Source: Methanimicrococcus blatticola (GTDB lineage: Archaea; Halobacteriota; Methanosarcinia; Methanosarcinales; Methanosarcinaceae). Taken from it: DNA of 64,000 nucleotides. The stretch lies in the NCBI RefSeq assembly GCF_004363215.1, contig NZ_SNYS01000009.1, positions 94,047 to 158,046 of the forward strand, read 5' to 3'. Made by a program: the position numbers and the translations under genes. The notes beneath the pieces were generated by a model. It was not told the origin of the DNA, searched no databases, and was given only the letters and a program-made list of their open reading frames with translations. Numbering within the stretch: the stretch's first letter is position 1; every line of letters begins with the position of its first letter. Shown here piece after piece: positions 36,162 through 46,496 of this stretch.

Positions 36162-36227
36162 GTTGACAAGATTAGAGAAAGCCCGAACGTGACGGCGACA
36201 CAAACGATTGTCGGCGCAGAACTCTGA
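36162..36227 (+). pseudogene. Duplicate of the 3' end of the Lrp-domain gene
   Basis: Sixty-six bases repeat 36012-36077 (last 21 codons plus TGA) with two substitutions. The offset is exactly 150 bases. Between the copies lies 84 bases containing a palindrome AAATTTTG...CAAAATTT with the tip GAGCGAAGCGA (36133-36161), the same kind of tip as in the repeat clusters. The copy has no start codon of its own and no ribosome-binding site. Confidence 0.8.
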
Positions 36228-36261
36228 GCAGCGCAGAACTTTAAATTTAATTAAATTATTT

Positions 36262-36299
36262 GTTTGAATGTGATTCATTCAAACATTTTTTCATATTTT
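36262..36299 (+). terminator. Hairpin terminator after the Lrp-domain gene
   Basis: GTTTGAATG pairs with CATTCAAAC around TGATT (36262-36284), and a T-rich tail follows. Confidence 0.65.
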
Positions 36300-36428
36300 T
36301 TGAAAATCTTTTAAAAAACGGGTCTTAAGTTTTTCTATTTTTTGAAAATCGAAGCAGTTCGCGCGCGTGAGTAGGCTGGGTACTTTTCGAATTAATTCTC
36401 CAGCACCGCTCATTTTAAATTAAAGAAA

Positions 36429-37193
36429 AGTCTACGAACGACCGCAATTTTCGGTTTTTGTGAGCGGTAGCGAACAAAAATTGAAAAATGCGGCTTATTC
36501 CCCTTCATTTTTAAAAAATAATCACTGTTGACTTTAACTCGCGATAGTCTGTTTATGTTGTTTATTCAACGAATGAGTCCGAATCTCCAACTCCTTCTTT
36601 CCTCGCTTCACTCGGAAACGCGTCGTTGGAGACGGTAGCTTTGTTTTTTCATTCATTTGAGTTAAATTGAAACATCGTTTTTCCGAAAATAAATGAAAAA
36701 TGAACGCCGGTTAAGCTCCAAATAAAAAACGGATTGTTTTTGTTTTTGGGGTTTAGACGGCGTTCGGGTTTCAAAAATAAGTGAAAATGGATGTTTGATT
36801 TCATTTTAAATTAAAGAAAAGTCCGAGTACGACCGCAATTTTCGGTTTTTGTGAGCGATAGCGAGCAAAAATTGAAAAATGCGGATTCTTACACCGCCGT
36901 CTCTAAACCCGACTCAGCCGATAAAATTAGTCAGGAAGAAAAATTGATTCTGTCGTTTACCGTAAATGATGGGGGTGAATCTCCAACTCCTTCTTTCCTC
37001 GCTTCGCTCGGAAACGCGTCGTTGGAGGCGGTAGCTTTGTTTTTTCATTCATTTGAGTTAAATCGAAACATCGTTTTTTCTGAAAATAAATGAAAAATGA
37101 ACGCCGGTTAAGCCCCAAATAAAAATCGGATTGTTTTTGTTTTTGGGGTTTAGACGGCGTTTGGGTTTAATGTTTTTTTAAAACCGATGTTTG
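36429..37193 (-). repeat. Composite palindromic repeat cluster R4 (two C'-B'-A' units)
   Basis: C' 36429-36500, B' 36581-36639, A' 36669-36797, C' 36821-36890, B' 36977-37035, A' 37065-37193: two nearly complete units, period about 395 bp, in the convergent gap between the Lrp-domain gene and top6A. The two A' copies are very similar, so the duplication is recent or kept even by gene conversion. An ORF at 36851-37093 is only the repeat read in frame. Confidence 0.85.
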
Positions 37194-37266
37194 ATTTTAT
37201 TTTTAAAAATAATAAATGAAAAAATGTTCATTTTTAGTCGGAAAGTCAGAGCTTATTTTGAATCGC

Positions 37267-38727
37267 TTAAATAATGCCTAATTCTTTCAACCGATCCGGC
37301 AAATACGTGTCCGTCACAAAGTCCAAACCCTTTCCTGCAAACGCTTGCTGTTCGGCTTTCTTGCCGATTTCAAGCTGAAGATTGATTTGTTCTTTCCAAT
37401 AACCTGATGCGAAACGCGGGTCGGAAAGCTCACTCCTCAGTGCTGCGATGTCCTGTTCTGACAACTTGTCCGTTGCCAATTCATATTCAACGATGTCGGA
37501 CGGCTGAACGCCGATGAATTTGGCTTCAGGTGTTGCCATATATTCGGAAAGGTGCGCGCTTTTGATGGCACCGTAAGCAATGGATGAATAAATACGGTAA
37601 GACCACGGGTCACCGTCCGTGAAGACCGTTGCCGGGATGCCGAGTTCCGTGTTTAGGCGGCGAATAATCCGGCGCGTCGAGCGGGCCGGCTGGCCTTTGA
37701 GGTGAACCAGAATCGCGTTGTATTTTTCATCAAATCCGTTTTCAATCAAACGCGCGTACATACCGCCCGTTTCAACGGCGATAATCATGGTCGCGTCGTG
37801 GTCCAAAAATTCAATATTTTCAACGTTAAAGGGAATCTGGTAACCGCCTTCGCCGATATCTTTCTGACAGTGGATGTCACGGGATCCGCGTTTTGTTTCT
37901 TCGCGAAGGAGAAGCGGGCCGTACATTGTCGCGCCGTCTTCTTCCGGACGAACGTGGAAAAACTCACGCTGCGCGCCTGTGATAATCTCCAAATCTTCAA
38001 TCAGGCGGTCACTCTCTGCTTGCGCGTGGAATTTAGCCGCGCCCCAGCCTTCCGATATGTAATACAACTCTCTTAATGTTGAGCTGCGATTGTTTTGTAA
38101 GTGCTCGTTCACGACGAAGTCCGAGACCGAAACCGTTCGAAGCAATTGGTGAGCGCCTTTGACGGTTTTGGCGGAACGCTCGCTTTCAATGTCGCCGTAA
38201 ACCCAAACCTCACTTTCATCGCTGTAAGCCAGGTTTTTCTTCGTTCTTGACGGCATCAGAACGTGCGGCACATGACCATTTTCAAACTGATCATAAAACG
38301 TTTCTGCCAAACCGATGAGTTTTCGTTTCGTCCAATCATCATTTTCAATCTTTTTGTCGGCGACTTTCTTTTTATATTCCGCCGAATTCCGGTCGAGATT
38401 GCTTGTTTCCGCTTCCAGTTTTTTCAGCGGTGACATATCGTCTTCAATTCTTGATTTTAACTTGCCCGAATCATCAAACAAATCCTGTTCCGGCTCCAAG
38501 AATTCTTCATCTTCGTCGCTGCCGAATTCATCCGCTTCGCCGTCTCCTGAGTAACTTTCAGATTTAGCCGCCTGATACGCGTTGTCTTCATCTCCGTAAT
38601 CATAATCGTCAAAAGCCTCAAATTCGGCTTCATAATCATCTTCCGAAACGTATACGTCGTTGTTCTCTTCGATCTGATTTTGTTTTTCGTTTTGTTCTTC
38701 GGATTCTTTTTTGCTTTTGCGCACCAT
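37267..38727 (-). CDS. top6A: DNA topoisomerase VI subunit A
   Basis: 486 residues, about 115 more than the usual 365-370. The added N-terminal part (1-115) is dominated by Asp and Glu and predicted disordered. From about residue 128 the normal protein follows: winged-helix with the tyrosine pair RELYYISEG (Tyr222/223) that attacks DNA, then the Toprim domain ending in [25 protein letters not shown]. The enzyme makes double-strand passages to relax and decatenate DNA. GAGGTGAAGGA precedes the ATG. The stop of top6B lies 11 bases upstream, so the two subunits are one operon. Confidence 0.96.
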   Translation of the reverse strand: MVRKSKKESEEQNEKQNQIEENNDVYVSEDDYEAEFEAFDDYDYGDEDNAYQAAKSESYSGDGEADEFGSDEDEEFLEPEQDLFDDSGKLKSRIEDDMSPLKKLEAETSNLDRNSAEYKKKVADKKIENDDWTKRKLIGLAETFYDQFENGHVPHVLMPSRTKKNLAYSDESEVWVYGDIESERSAKTVKGAHQLLRTVSVSDFVVNEHLQNNRSSTLRELYYISEGWGAAKFHAQAESDRLIEDLEIITGAQREFFHVRPEEDGATMYGPLLLREETKRGSRDIHCQKDIGEGGYQIPFNVENIEFLDHDATMIIAVETGGMYARLIENGFDEKYNAILVHLKGQPARSTRRIIRRLNTELGIPATVFTDGDPWSYRIYSSIAYGAIKSAHLSEYMATPEAKFIGVQPSDIVEYELATDKLSEQDIAALRSELSDPRFASGYWKEQINLQLEIGKKAEQQAFAGKGLDFVTDTYLPDRLKELGII

Positions 38728-38738
38728 TTTCCTTCACC

Positions 38739-40631
38739 TCAAAACAGTTCGTTGAGGGCTTTTGCGCCCGTTACGTCTTCTTCATCCATGCCTTCGACGA
38801 TAACTTCGTCCATATTTTCCAATTCGGTATCATCCGCGCCGTCTAATGTAAAACGGAACACCTTTGAACCGCCGGCGGCAACGTTGACTTCCCAAATATA
38901 ATCATAATTATTGCCGACGCTCACAATAGATGACGGCGGCGGGCTCGGGGATTTGATTTCACACGGCAGAATCTGATGAATCTTGAATTTGCGCTGGGCG
39001 CTACCGTAGTTTCGAACCGCGAGAGAAACGAAATGAAGGTGGGATTGGCTGTCCGTTCCGGTATCGATTGTTCTGTCAACCAAAAGATTGCCCATAATAT
39101 TGGCAACGGCCGGGCGAATATCCGGAACCGGCTTATCCACCATCGCGGCGACTTTTTCCGCCATCTGCGGCAGTAATTTTGTGATAATCACTTCTTTCTC
39201 ACGGCGTTTTGCCAAATCACCTTGCTTTCCGAGATACGTTTTCAGTTTGCGGGCAACTTCTTTGACGGCCAGCTCTGTTTCTTCTTGAATAATATCAATG
39301 TCTGCAATCGCGTCTTTGGATTCGGACGTGAACGGCACGTTGGTTGACGCAATGTGAATCAAAAGAACAAACGGACCGAACGGCACACCGCCGCCGGGCT
39401 GGCTGATGCCGTACTGTTTCCATTTGATTTTTTCAACGGCATGCGTTGTCGCGCAGGCGCCCTGCTGATACAGAAGCGGCACACGGTTGGCAAAACGCAT
39501 GATTTGCGCTTTTTCCTCCTTCGGGAAGTTGCCGCCGTAAGCGACACCGACTTCAATCACGAACGGGTTGCCGGAATAAATGGCCGGCTTTCTGGATGCG
39601 GTTGCGATAAAGTCAACACTGAATTCCTTTTTTAATCCCTGATAAATCAAATCTTCCGTAATCGGAGACAAGCAGCTTGTTGACGGCGCAACGATTTTTG
39701 CTTTTTTAAACGCGTTTAACAGTTTTACAGCGTCGTTTCTGTCCAACGAATGCGGGTCTGCTTCACGGTCTAAACCGGCCGCATCACAAATTTCTTCAGC
39801 GGTCTGAAGTCCGATTTTTGAAAAAGAGTAACGCAAAAATGGCGCTAACTTTTGGCGTTCCGTATTTTGAAGCATTTTCATAAGCGTTCCGAGTTCAATG
39901 CCGTGCGGGTGCGGCAAAACTTCTTCGGCCTGCTTGGGAATTTGATCTGTGGCGCGCTCAAATAAGATTTCATTGCCGTCAGGCTCCACCAAACGAATAC
40001 GGGCGTGCGGGTTGATGATTGCGGTTGACTTCAAATATTCGTAAACGGATTGCTTTCTGCCTTTCACGTAAGAGGCGGCCATTTCGATTTCAATGCGTGT
40101 GCCGTGAGCGTTGGGCCAGTCTACGATTTTATCTTCCAGAATCGACGGGTCATTTGTGCTCGTATCGATCATGAGTTCATAATAGTGTGCCGGTGACTTA
40201 TGATCCACTTTTGAAATGATTTTAGTAGATTTGCCGGTTGTGATTTGGGAATACAAAACGGCGGCGGAAATACCGATACCCTGCTGACCGCGGCTTTGTT
40301 TAAGCGCATGGAAACGGGAGCCGTAAAGCAATTTCGCGAAAACTTTCGGGATTTGCTCTTTAATAATACCCGGGCCGTTGTCCTCAATTGTGATTTGAAG
40401 ATAATCGCCTTCACCGCGATTGACTTCAACCAAAAGATCCGGCAGAATGCCTGCTTCTTCACAAGCGTCTAAAGAGTTATCGACCGCTTCTTTAATTGTT
40501 GTAATCAGCGCGCGCGGCGCGGAATCAAAACCGAGAATGTGGCGGTTTTTCTCAAAAAACTCGGCGACACTGATTGATTTTTGCCGTTTTGCCAACTCTT
40601 CTGCAATCGGGGTTTTATCCATTTCTTCCAT
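38739..40631 (-). CDS. top6B: DNA topoisomerase VI subunit B
   Basis: 630 residues. GHKL ATPase: the ATP site includes [16 protein letters not shown] and DNGPGI near residues 45-85, and the switch loop shows in [17 protein letters not shown]. The transducer domain and a C-terminal extension of acidic character ([18 protein letters not shown]) follow. The ATP-driven gate of topoisomerase VI; it works with the A subunit. I start at ATG 40631, 7 bases after AAGGAG; an ORF from 40706 has no ribosome-binding site. Confidence 0.96.
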   Translation of the reverse strand: MEEMDKTPIAEELAKRQKSISVAEFFEKNRHILGFDSAPRALITTIKEAVDNSLDACEEAGILPDLLVEVNRGEGDYLQITIEDNGPGIIKEQIPKVFAKLLYGSRFHALKQSRGQQGIGISAAVLYSQITTGKSTKIISKVDHKSPAHYYELMIDTSTNDPSILEDKIVDWPNAHGTRIEIEMAASYVKGRKQSVYEYLKSTAIINPHARIRLVEPDGNEILFERATDQIPKQAEEVLPHPHGIELGTLMKMLQNTERQKLAPFLRYSFSKIGLQTAEEICDAAGLDREADPHSLDRNDAVKLLNAFKKAKIVAPSTSCLSPITEDLIYQGLKKEFSVDFIATASRKPAIYSGNPFVIEVGVAYGGNFPKEEKAQIMRFANRVPLLYQQGACATTHAVEKIKWKQYGISQPGGGVPFGPFVLLIHIASTNVPFTSESKDAIADIDIIQEETELAVKEVARKLKTYLGKQGDLAKRREKEVIITKLLPQMAEKVAAMVDKPVPDIRPAVANIMGNLLVDRTIDTGTDSQSHLHFVSLAVRNYGSAQRKFKIHQILPCEIKSPSPPPSSIVSVGNNYDYIWEVNVAAGGSKVFRFTLDGADDTELENMDEVIVEGMDEEDVTGAKALNELF

Positions 40632-40800
40632 AAAAAACTCCTTTGAAAGATTTGTGTGCATTATTCTGAATGCGTCAACGTTAATAAAATTCAATTTAAA
40701 ATTCAAATAAATATGAAATCAAATTTAAATGATTATGAAATCAGATTCAAATAATTATGAAATGTAGAAGTGCTTATTGTTTTTAAGGCTTTACAAGGTT

Positions 40801-41415
40801 TTACAATAACGCTTCCATTTCTTTTAAGTCTTCGGCGACCATAACAACTTTTGATTTTTCGATTAAAATATTGCCGCCGGTCATGATATAAGACGGAAAA
40901 ACACGTATGTCGCCGTAATAATATTTTTCTTTACGTAATTTATAAGTCGAGCCGGACGGAATGACGGGCTTTTTTGTTTTCTTTTTGACAATCGCGTTAA
41001 ACGATTTTTTAGCGACATCGCCCATCAGCATCACCGCTTTTAAATTCGGGAACAATTCAAATTCCTTTTCCAAAATCGGAACATGATTCATTATCGTTTT
41101 TGTTTCAATCGCATATTCTGTTTTCGGCGTTTTAACGGCATTCGTGACATAAATCCCCAAAGCCAGCAAATCCGCCGCTGTTTCAATTTCAATGCCGGCT
41201 GATTGAAACAACATTTTTGTCGTTGCCATATAATCCGGTGCTCCGACGGCATAAAAATCATCGGCCGGATTTTTCGGCGACACTTCGTTAATCATCATCA
41301 CTTTAATTAAATCAGGACTGACAGTTACTTCCGGTAAAACAAGATTTTCATTTTTTTCAAATAGGCTGTTTGCCGCGATAAAATCGCCCAAATATTTTTT
41401 CATGTCAACTGCCAT
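40801..41415 (-). CDS. Uracil-DNA glycosylase family protein
   Basis: 204 residues. The first motif, MINEVSPKNPADDFY, stands where UDG-like proteins bind and attack, and VMLMGDVAKKSFN resembles the middle strand of the fold. The C-terminus has VFPSYIMTGGN. Members remove damaged bases from DNA; this subfamily is poorly studied and the substrate unknown. It lies upstream of the top6 operon on the same strand; short ATTATGAAATCA repeats separate them (40705-40762). Confidence 0.65.
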   Translation of the reverse strand: MAVDMKKYLGDFIAANSLFEKNENLVLPEVTVSPDLIKVMMINEVSPKNPADDFYAVGAPDYMATTKMLFQSAGIEIETAADLLALGIYVTNAVKTPKTEYAIETKTIMNHVPILEKEFELFPNLKAVMLMGDVAKKSFNAIVKKKTKKPVIPSGSTYKLRKEKYYYGDIRVFPSYIMTGGNILIEKSKVVMVAEDLKEMEALL

Positions 41416-41584
41416 AGAAATCCTTTCAGACTTATGATAAGTATATTAATTAATGCTTTGTATAAAGAGTGAAAGTATTCATGTCTTCATTAGATCAATT
41501 TAGATTCGATTTATTTCTTGGAGATTCTCTTAAAGATTCAATTTATTCCTTAAGATTCAATTTATTCCTATTCGGTAAGATACA

Positions 41585-42250
41585 ATGATTTCCATCCGTT
41601 CTTTGTTTCCAATTTTATCAGACGAAAATTTGTCGTCAGCGACAGATTCTGTTATATTTCTCGGTGTTCGCCCGTCAAATGATATTTATGACCAAATTAA
41701 AACAGAAACAGGTGCTGAAAAAATATTTCGCCTTTCTGTTTTTTTAACCCACAAAGAAAAGCTTCTCTTTACCGCGCCGGCCGGTCCTGACATGAATTCC
41801 GGTTTGGAAGATTTGGAATTTTGCGTTAAAGCCGGAATGCCGCTGATTCAAAATCTCGGCATTCAGCCCGAAATCGGCCTCATTTCAGGCGGACGGTCGG
41901 GCGATCTCGGGCGGAATGAAACCGTTGATCAAACCATTTTGGGTGCCGAAGCGCTTGAAAAAAAACTGAACGCGGAAGGAATTTCGGCAAAGCATTATAC
42001 GATTTTGATTGAAGAAGCGGTCAAAGAAGCAAACTTTCTGATCCTGCCGGATTCATTGTCGGGTGAAATGATTTTAAAGACGGTTGCCGGAGTCGGCGAA
42101 GGCGTTGAAATCGGAAACATTCTTTTGCTCAAACCGCCTGCCGGGAAAACAATATCAGGCGATAAAATTTACATTGAACAGCTGACAAAAAAAGCCGATT
42201 TGGCAAACGCGGAAATTTTAAAAGAAGCCTTGGCTGCGTCATTCAAATAA
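41585..42250 (+). CDS. mtxX: Methanogenesis marker protein 4-like (MtxX)
   Basis: 221 residues. It resembles the MtxX/Mmp4 family, a phosphotransacetylase-like alpha/beta protein confined to methanogens. The central part SGGRSGDLGRNETVDQTILG and the later FLILPDSLSGEMILKTV correspond to the active-site loops of that fold. The role is unknown. GGTAAGA precedes the ATG, and an imperfect TTAAGATTCAATTTATTCC repeat precedes that. If the assignment is right, it marks the organism as a methanogen. Confidence 0.7.
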   Translation: MISIRSLFPILSDENLSSATDSVIFLGVRPSNDIYDQIKTETGAEKIFRLSVFLTHKEKLLFTAPAGPDMNSGLEDLEFCVKAGMPLIQNLGIQPEIGLISGGRSGDLGRNETVDQTILGAEALEKKLNAEGISAKHYTILIEEAVKEANFLILPDSLSGEMILKTVAGVGEGVEIGNILLLKPPAGKTISGDKIYIEQLTKKADLANAEILKEALAASFK

Positions 42251-42280
42251 ATTCTCAATCATAAATCATAGGTGAATGAT

Positions 42281-43909
42281 ATGGAAACATTCGATTCAAA
42301 TCGTTGGAACGATTCTGATTTTAAATCCGTTTTATCAATTTTTGAAGAAATTTCAAGCATTCCGAGATGTTCTAAAAATGAAGAACAAATCGCTTCATGG
42401 CTTGAAAAATTCGGTCAAGACCGCGGTTTTGAAACCAAGCGCGATCACTGCAATAATGTCGTGATTCAAGTTCCCGCGTCGACCGGAATGGAATCTTTGC
42501 CGACAGTCGTTTTGCAGGCGCATACCGACATGGTTTGCGAAAAAGAAGCCGGAACGCCCCATAATTTTACAACGGACAGCCTTTCGCTTCATTATATCGA
42601 AGAAAACGGCGTTCCGTTTTTAACAGCAGAAAAGACAACGCTCGGCGCGGACAATGGCATCGGCATGGCGTATATGCTGGCAGTCGCCGCATCGGAAAAT
42701 ATACCGCATCCGCGGCTGGAACTTTTATTTACAACCGACGAAGAAGTCGGGTTAACAGGCGCGCAAGGCATGAATGCCGATTTCATTTCCGGCTCTTATT
42801 TGATTAATTTGGATTCCGAGGAAGAAGGCGTTATCATCATCGGCTGCGCAGGCGGCACGCAAATCGGGTTTAAACGGTTGATTGATGTTGAAGATGCATG
42901 TGCCAGTGACGATGCGGAAGGAACAGACTGTGACAGCACGCTGCTGCCTTACACTGTTGCCGTTTCAGGCCTTCTCGGCGGTCACTCGGGAACGGATATT
43001 CACATCGGTCGCGGCAATGCCAATCGGATTCTAATCAGCTTTTTTACGATGCTTGCCGAAAAGTATCCTCAGAATCGGATGAAATTGATTAAAATCAAGG
43101 GCGGCACGGCTTCAAATACAATTCCGAGACATGCGGAACTTTCTTTTGTCACCGATATTTCAGCGGAGAATTTGAAAAACGAAGCCGCGATTTTTGTTGA
43201 AAATACAAAAGCTGCCGCCGGTTTCAATGATCCTGATTTGGCGATCGGCGTTTCCGATTTGAATTTTTCAAAAGACAACGGCTTGATTTTAAAAGCGTTT
43301 TCGATAAAAAATACGGGACGAATCATGAGCTTTTTATCTGCGATTCCAAACGGCGTTTTTGAAATGTCGGCTTCCATTCCCGACTTGGTTTCAGTTTCAG
43401 GAAACTTGGCGATGATTCGAACAAAGTCAAGCGCGGAATATTTCAAAGGCACTGAATCGGATATCGGCGGTTCTGATTTGGACATTTATACGGAAAAATC
43501 GAAACGCGAATTGGAGATCACACTCAGTCTGCGTTCCGGTATCGAATCGAAACTAAAAGACAAGATCCGGGAAATGATGGCGTTTTCTGAAAAGTATCAT
43601 TTCAATTTTGAAATCACACACACATATTCGCCGTGGGAGGCGGATTTCAATTCGGATTTCTTAAAATCATGCGCCGACATTTATGCCCGTACATTCGGAA
43701 AAGAGGTTCAAATCACGGCAATCCATGCCGGTTTGGAATGCGGTGTTTTCCGCCGAACTTTTCCGTCCATGAAAATGATTTCAATCGGACCCGATATCAT
43801 CGGCGCGCACACGCCTGATGAAAAACTCAATTTGGACGCGGCGGAAAAGGTTTGGATTTATTTGAAAGAGATTTTAAAATCGTTTCCAAGCGCAAATGCA
43901 AACGGTTAA
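42281..43909 (+). CDS. pepD: Aminoacyl-histidine dipeptidase, M20 family
   Basis: 542 residues, a little longer than bacterial PepD. Zn-dependent dipeptidase of broad specificity. Metal ligands appear in LQAHTDMVCE (near 80-89), LGADNGIGMAYML (near 125) and TTDEEVGLTGAQG; GGHSGTDIHIGRGNA marks the lid domain and AIHAGLECGVF the last ligand. Start ATG 42281, with AGGTGA 8 bases upstream. It follows mtxX by 30 bases and precedes pth2 by 37, so these may be cotranscribed. Likely gained from bacteria. Confidence 0.93.
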   Translation: METFDSNRWNDSDFKSVLSIFEEISSIPRCSKNEEQIASWLEKFGQDRGFETKRDHCNNVVIQVPASTGMESLPTVVLQAHTDMVCEKEAGTPHNFTTDSLSLHYIEENGVPFLTAEKTTLGADNGIGMAYMLAVAASENIPHPRLELLFTTDEEVGLTGAQGMNADFISGSYLINLDSEEEGVIIIGCAGGTQIGFKRLIDVEDACASDDAEGTDCDSTLLPYTVAVSGLLGGHSGTDIHIGRGNANRILISFFTMLAEKYPQNRMKLIKIKGGTASNTIPRHAELSFVTDISAENLKNEAAIFVENTKAAAGFNDPDLAIGVSDLNFSKDNGLILKAFSIKNTGRIMSFLSAIPNGVFEMSASIPDLVSVSGNLAMIRTKSSAEYFKGTESDIGGSDLDIYTEKSKRELEITLSLRSGIESKLKDKIREMMAFSEKYHFNFEITHTYSPWEADFNSDFLKSCADIYARTFGKEVQITAIHAGLECGVFRRTFPSMKMISIGPDIIGAHTPDEKLNLDAAEKVWIYLKEILKSFPSANANG

Positions 43910-43946
43910 ATGAAATGGTCTGTGTTACCGTATCAGAGGAAGAATC

Positions 43947-44294
43947 ATGGGTGAATATAAACAAGTCATTGTCATGCGGACGGATTTAAAGCTGTCACCG
44001 GGGAAGCTGGCGGTTCAGGTTGCGCACGGTGCGGTATCGGCAGCAGACTGGACCGACAAAAGAGATTTAGACGCCTGGAAAGCCGGCGGGCAGAAAAAAG
44101 TTGTTCTCAAGGCGGCGAATCTTCAGGAATTGTTTGAGCTGAAAGAAAAAGCGCGCCGGGAAGGATTGCCGACGGCTCTTATTACGGATGCCGGACGAAC
44201 AGAGATTGCACCCGGAACAATTACGGTGCTCGGCATCGGTCCCGCTCAAGAAGAGAAAATTGACAGAATTACGGGACATTTAAAAATGCTCTGA
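43947..44294 (+). CDS. pth2: Peptidyl-tRNA hydrolase, archaeal/eukaryotic type
   Basis: 115 residues, full length. It releases peptidyl-tRNAs that fall off ribosomes. Motifs are [29 protein letters not shown] and the C-terminal [26 protein letters not shown] precedes the ATG. Confidence 0.96.
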   Translation: MGEYKQVIVMRTDLKLSPGKLAVQVAHGAVSAADWTDKRDLDAWKAGGQKKVVLKAANLQELFELKEKARREGLPTALITDAGRTEIAPGTITVLGIGPAQEEKIDRITGHLKML

Positions 44295-44324
44295 CGCTGA
44301 AAAAGGCATAGCGATCACAATAAA

Positions 44325-44394
44325 TACAGCGTAAACAGCGTAAACAGCGTAAACAGCAAATACAGCAAACATAGCAAACATAGCAAACATAGCA
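44325..44394 (+). repeat. TACAGCGTAAACAGC microsatellite between pth2 and truD
   Basis: About seven imperfect units of 9-10 bases (GTAAACAGC, then AAACATAGC). Phase changes show slippage. No coding sense; 45 bases from the truD start. Confidence 0.65.
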
Positions 44395-44408
44395 GTGATT
44401 CGATTATT

Positions 44409-45752
44409 ATGACAAATATTCAAGTGCCCGATTTGGAAAAGGAAATCGGGATTAATCTTTATTCGACAACGACTCCGGGAGTCAACGGTATTCTCAGATA
44501 TCGCCCGGCAGATTTTGTTGTCAAAGAAATTTCCAATTATCCTTATGAAGAAAATGACGTGATTGACAAAAACCGTAAATATTTGATGGTTGAAGTCACA
44601 AAAGAGAATTGGGACACCAATCACTTTTTAAAAGCGTATTCAAGCGCTCTCGGAATCAGTCATAAACGCATCACTTATGCGGGAACAAAAGACAAAAAAG
44701 CGGTCACGGTTCAGAAAATGAGCCTTTATGACGTTACGAAAGAGCAGATTGAAAATGTTCATCTCAAAGATATTTCTGTCCGTGTTCTCGGCCGTTCTCA
44801 GCAGCCCATCGGCCTCGGCGATTTGGAAGGCAACGAATTTCAAATTGTGATTCGGGATATTGATTTGGCTGAAACGGAAGCAAAAGACGCCGCCGAAAAA
44901 ACAACCGCTGAAATTTTAAAAGCAGGCGGCGTCCCGAATTTCTTCGGCATTCAAAGATTCGGTTCCCGAAGACCGGTGACGCATCATGTCGGTGCTGATC
45001 TTTTGGCCGGCGATTTGGAAAAAGCAATTATGCGCTACATTTCTGAAGTTTATCCGGATGAGCCTGAAGAAACCAAAGAGGTTCGCCGCTACATCGCGGA
45101 AACCGGGGATCTGAAAGGCGGCGTTTTGAAGTTTCCCGATTATTTGGGACATGAAAAAGCGCTTCTCAATCATTTGATTGCCCGTCCCGGCGATTTCAAA
45201 GGCGCGTTCATGATTCTTCCAAAAAATCTGTACACGATGTTTATTCATGCTTACCAGTCGTGGCTTTTCAATCGTATTATTTGCGAACGTTTGAAAAGCG
45301 GACTCACGCTCAATCAGGCCGTTGTCGGCGATATTGTCTGCTATCGCGCCAAAGACAAAACACCCGATCCCGCCCGATTGGAAAAGGTCGACGAAGACAA
45401 CATTGACGGTATCAATGGTCTTTTAAAACGCAAGCGCGCTTTTATTACGGCACCTCTTTTCGGCTCCGAAACCCCGCTTGCCGACGGCATTCCAGGTGAA
45501 ATCGAGCGAAAATTGATTGAAGAAACGGGCTTTAAACCTGAAGACTTTAAAGTGCCGGCTTTCCCTGAAGTTGCCTCCCGCGGTCTTCGAAAAGAGATCT
45601 TATTAGAAGTCGAGCCGCGCGTCGAAATCGCAACGGATGAGTTGATTGACGGCAAAACAAAAATGACGCTTGAATTCAAATTGCCTAAAGGAAGTTACGC
45701 GACAACGGTTTTAAGAGAATATATGAAAACAAATCCGCTCAAAATGAGCTGA
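44409..45752 (+). CDS. truD: tRNA pseudouridine synthase D
   Basis: 447 residues. It makes pseudouridine at tRNA position 13. Motifs are RYRPADFVVKEI, ITYAGTKDKKAVTVQ with the catalytic Asp near residue 97, NFFGIQRFGSRRPVTHHVG, and the TRUD-domain end LEFKLPKGSYATTVLREYM. An archaeal-type length. Downstream, T-rich repeats (45760-45850) end the transcript. Confidence 0.95.
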   Translation: MTNIQVPDLEKEIGINLYSTTTPGVNGILRYRPADFVVKEISNYPYEENDVIDKNRKYLMVEVTKENWDTNHFLKAYSSALGISHKRITYAGTKDKKAVTVQKMSLYDVTKEQIENVHLKDISVRVLGRSQQPIGLGDLEGNEFQIVIRDIDLAETEAKDAAEKTTAEILKAGGVPNFFGIQRFGSRRPVTHHVGADLLAGDLEKAIMRYISEVYPDEPEETKEVRRYIAETGDLKGGVLKFPDYLGHEKALLNHLIARPGDFKGAFMILPKNLYTMFIHAYQSWLFNRIICERLKSGLTLNQAVVGDIVCYRAKDKTPDPARLEKVDEDNIDGINGLLKRKRAFITAPLFGSETPLADGIPGEIERKLIEETGFKPEDFKVPAFPEVASRGLRKEILLEVEPRVEIATDELIDGKTKMTLEFKLPKGSYATTVLREYMKTNPLKMS

Positions 45753-45759
45753 TTGTTTT

Positions 45760-45850
45760 TCTTTTTTTGATTTTTTGTTTTATTTTTTGTTTTATTTTTT
45801 GTTTTATTTTTTGTTTTATTTTCTTTTTTGTTTTATTTTCTTTTTCTTTT
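45760..45850 (+). repeat. TTTTGTTTTATTTTT tandem tract
   Basis: Five to six units of TTTTTTGTTTTAT after the truD stop. Probably a terminator tract expanded by slippage. Confidence 0.5.
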
Positions 45851-45904
45851 TTGAATTTTAAAGAAATGAACATCCTTTTTTTAAAAAAATAAATAAAACC
45901 CCAA

Positions 45905-46420
45905 ACAACCGCCCGCTAATTTTCGATTTTGAATGGAGCGAAGCGGAATGAAAAATCGGAAATTTGCGGATTCGTACCCAGCCGATACAGCAAAAATCGA
46001 AAAGCGTTTTTCAAATTTATTTATTCTCTGCATCGGTCTGCTTTGTCACGACGTTTGCTTTGTTGTGCTGTCTGCTTTGCTGTCTGCTTTGCTGTTTGCT
46101 TTGCTGTTTGCTTTACTGTTTGCTTTGCTGTTTGCTTTACTGTTTGCTTTACTGTTTGCTTTGCTGTTTGCTTTACTGTTTGCTTTACTGTTTGCTTTAC
46201 TGCCTGTGTCTGCTTTGCTGTCTGCATCTACTTCTTTTTATGACAGCCGTTCGCTTCGCGAACGTGGGCACTGTTACCTTACAGTTTGCTTTGCCGCTGT
46301 CCATGGTCGCGCTGCTGTCGCCGATACCACTACTGCACCACCGCCGATACCACTGCGCCACCGCTGACACGCTACTGCGCCGCCGCTCTAACAACTCGCT
46401 TATCTCAAAATAAAAATAAA
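45905..46420 (+). repeat. Palindromic element D copy 2, with 12-bp tandem units
   Basis: Opposite orientation to copy 1. An inverted repeat with the tip GGAGCGAAGCGG (about 45915-45970), a spacer, then about twelve units like TGCTTTGCTGTT (46065-46205), the palindrome CCGTTCGCTTCGCGAACG near 46247, and a second degenerate repeat (CCGATACCACTACTGCACC type, 46310-46390). ORFs such as one beginning MNGAKRNEKSEIC read through both this copy and copy 1, but all reading frames are open across the array. No gene is supported in 45851-46496. Confidence 0.75.
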
Positions 46421-46496
46421 AAAAGTGTACTCGGGTTTGAAAATATTATGAAATTTGAATCATTTGTGCGTACACTGCTGATTCTCATTCCTTTCT

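Noticed and set aside
36851-37093. 80-residue ORF in repeat cluster R4
   Set aside because: It runs through palindromic modules C', B' and A', whose sequence recurs at other clusters without an open frame.
45929-46413. Three overlapping plus-strand ORFs and a KQTVKQTAKQ-type minus-strand ORF over the 12-bp array
   Set aside because: A 12-bp unit without stops keeps several frames open; composition follows the DNA repeat, and no start signal is present.
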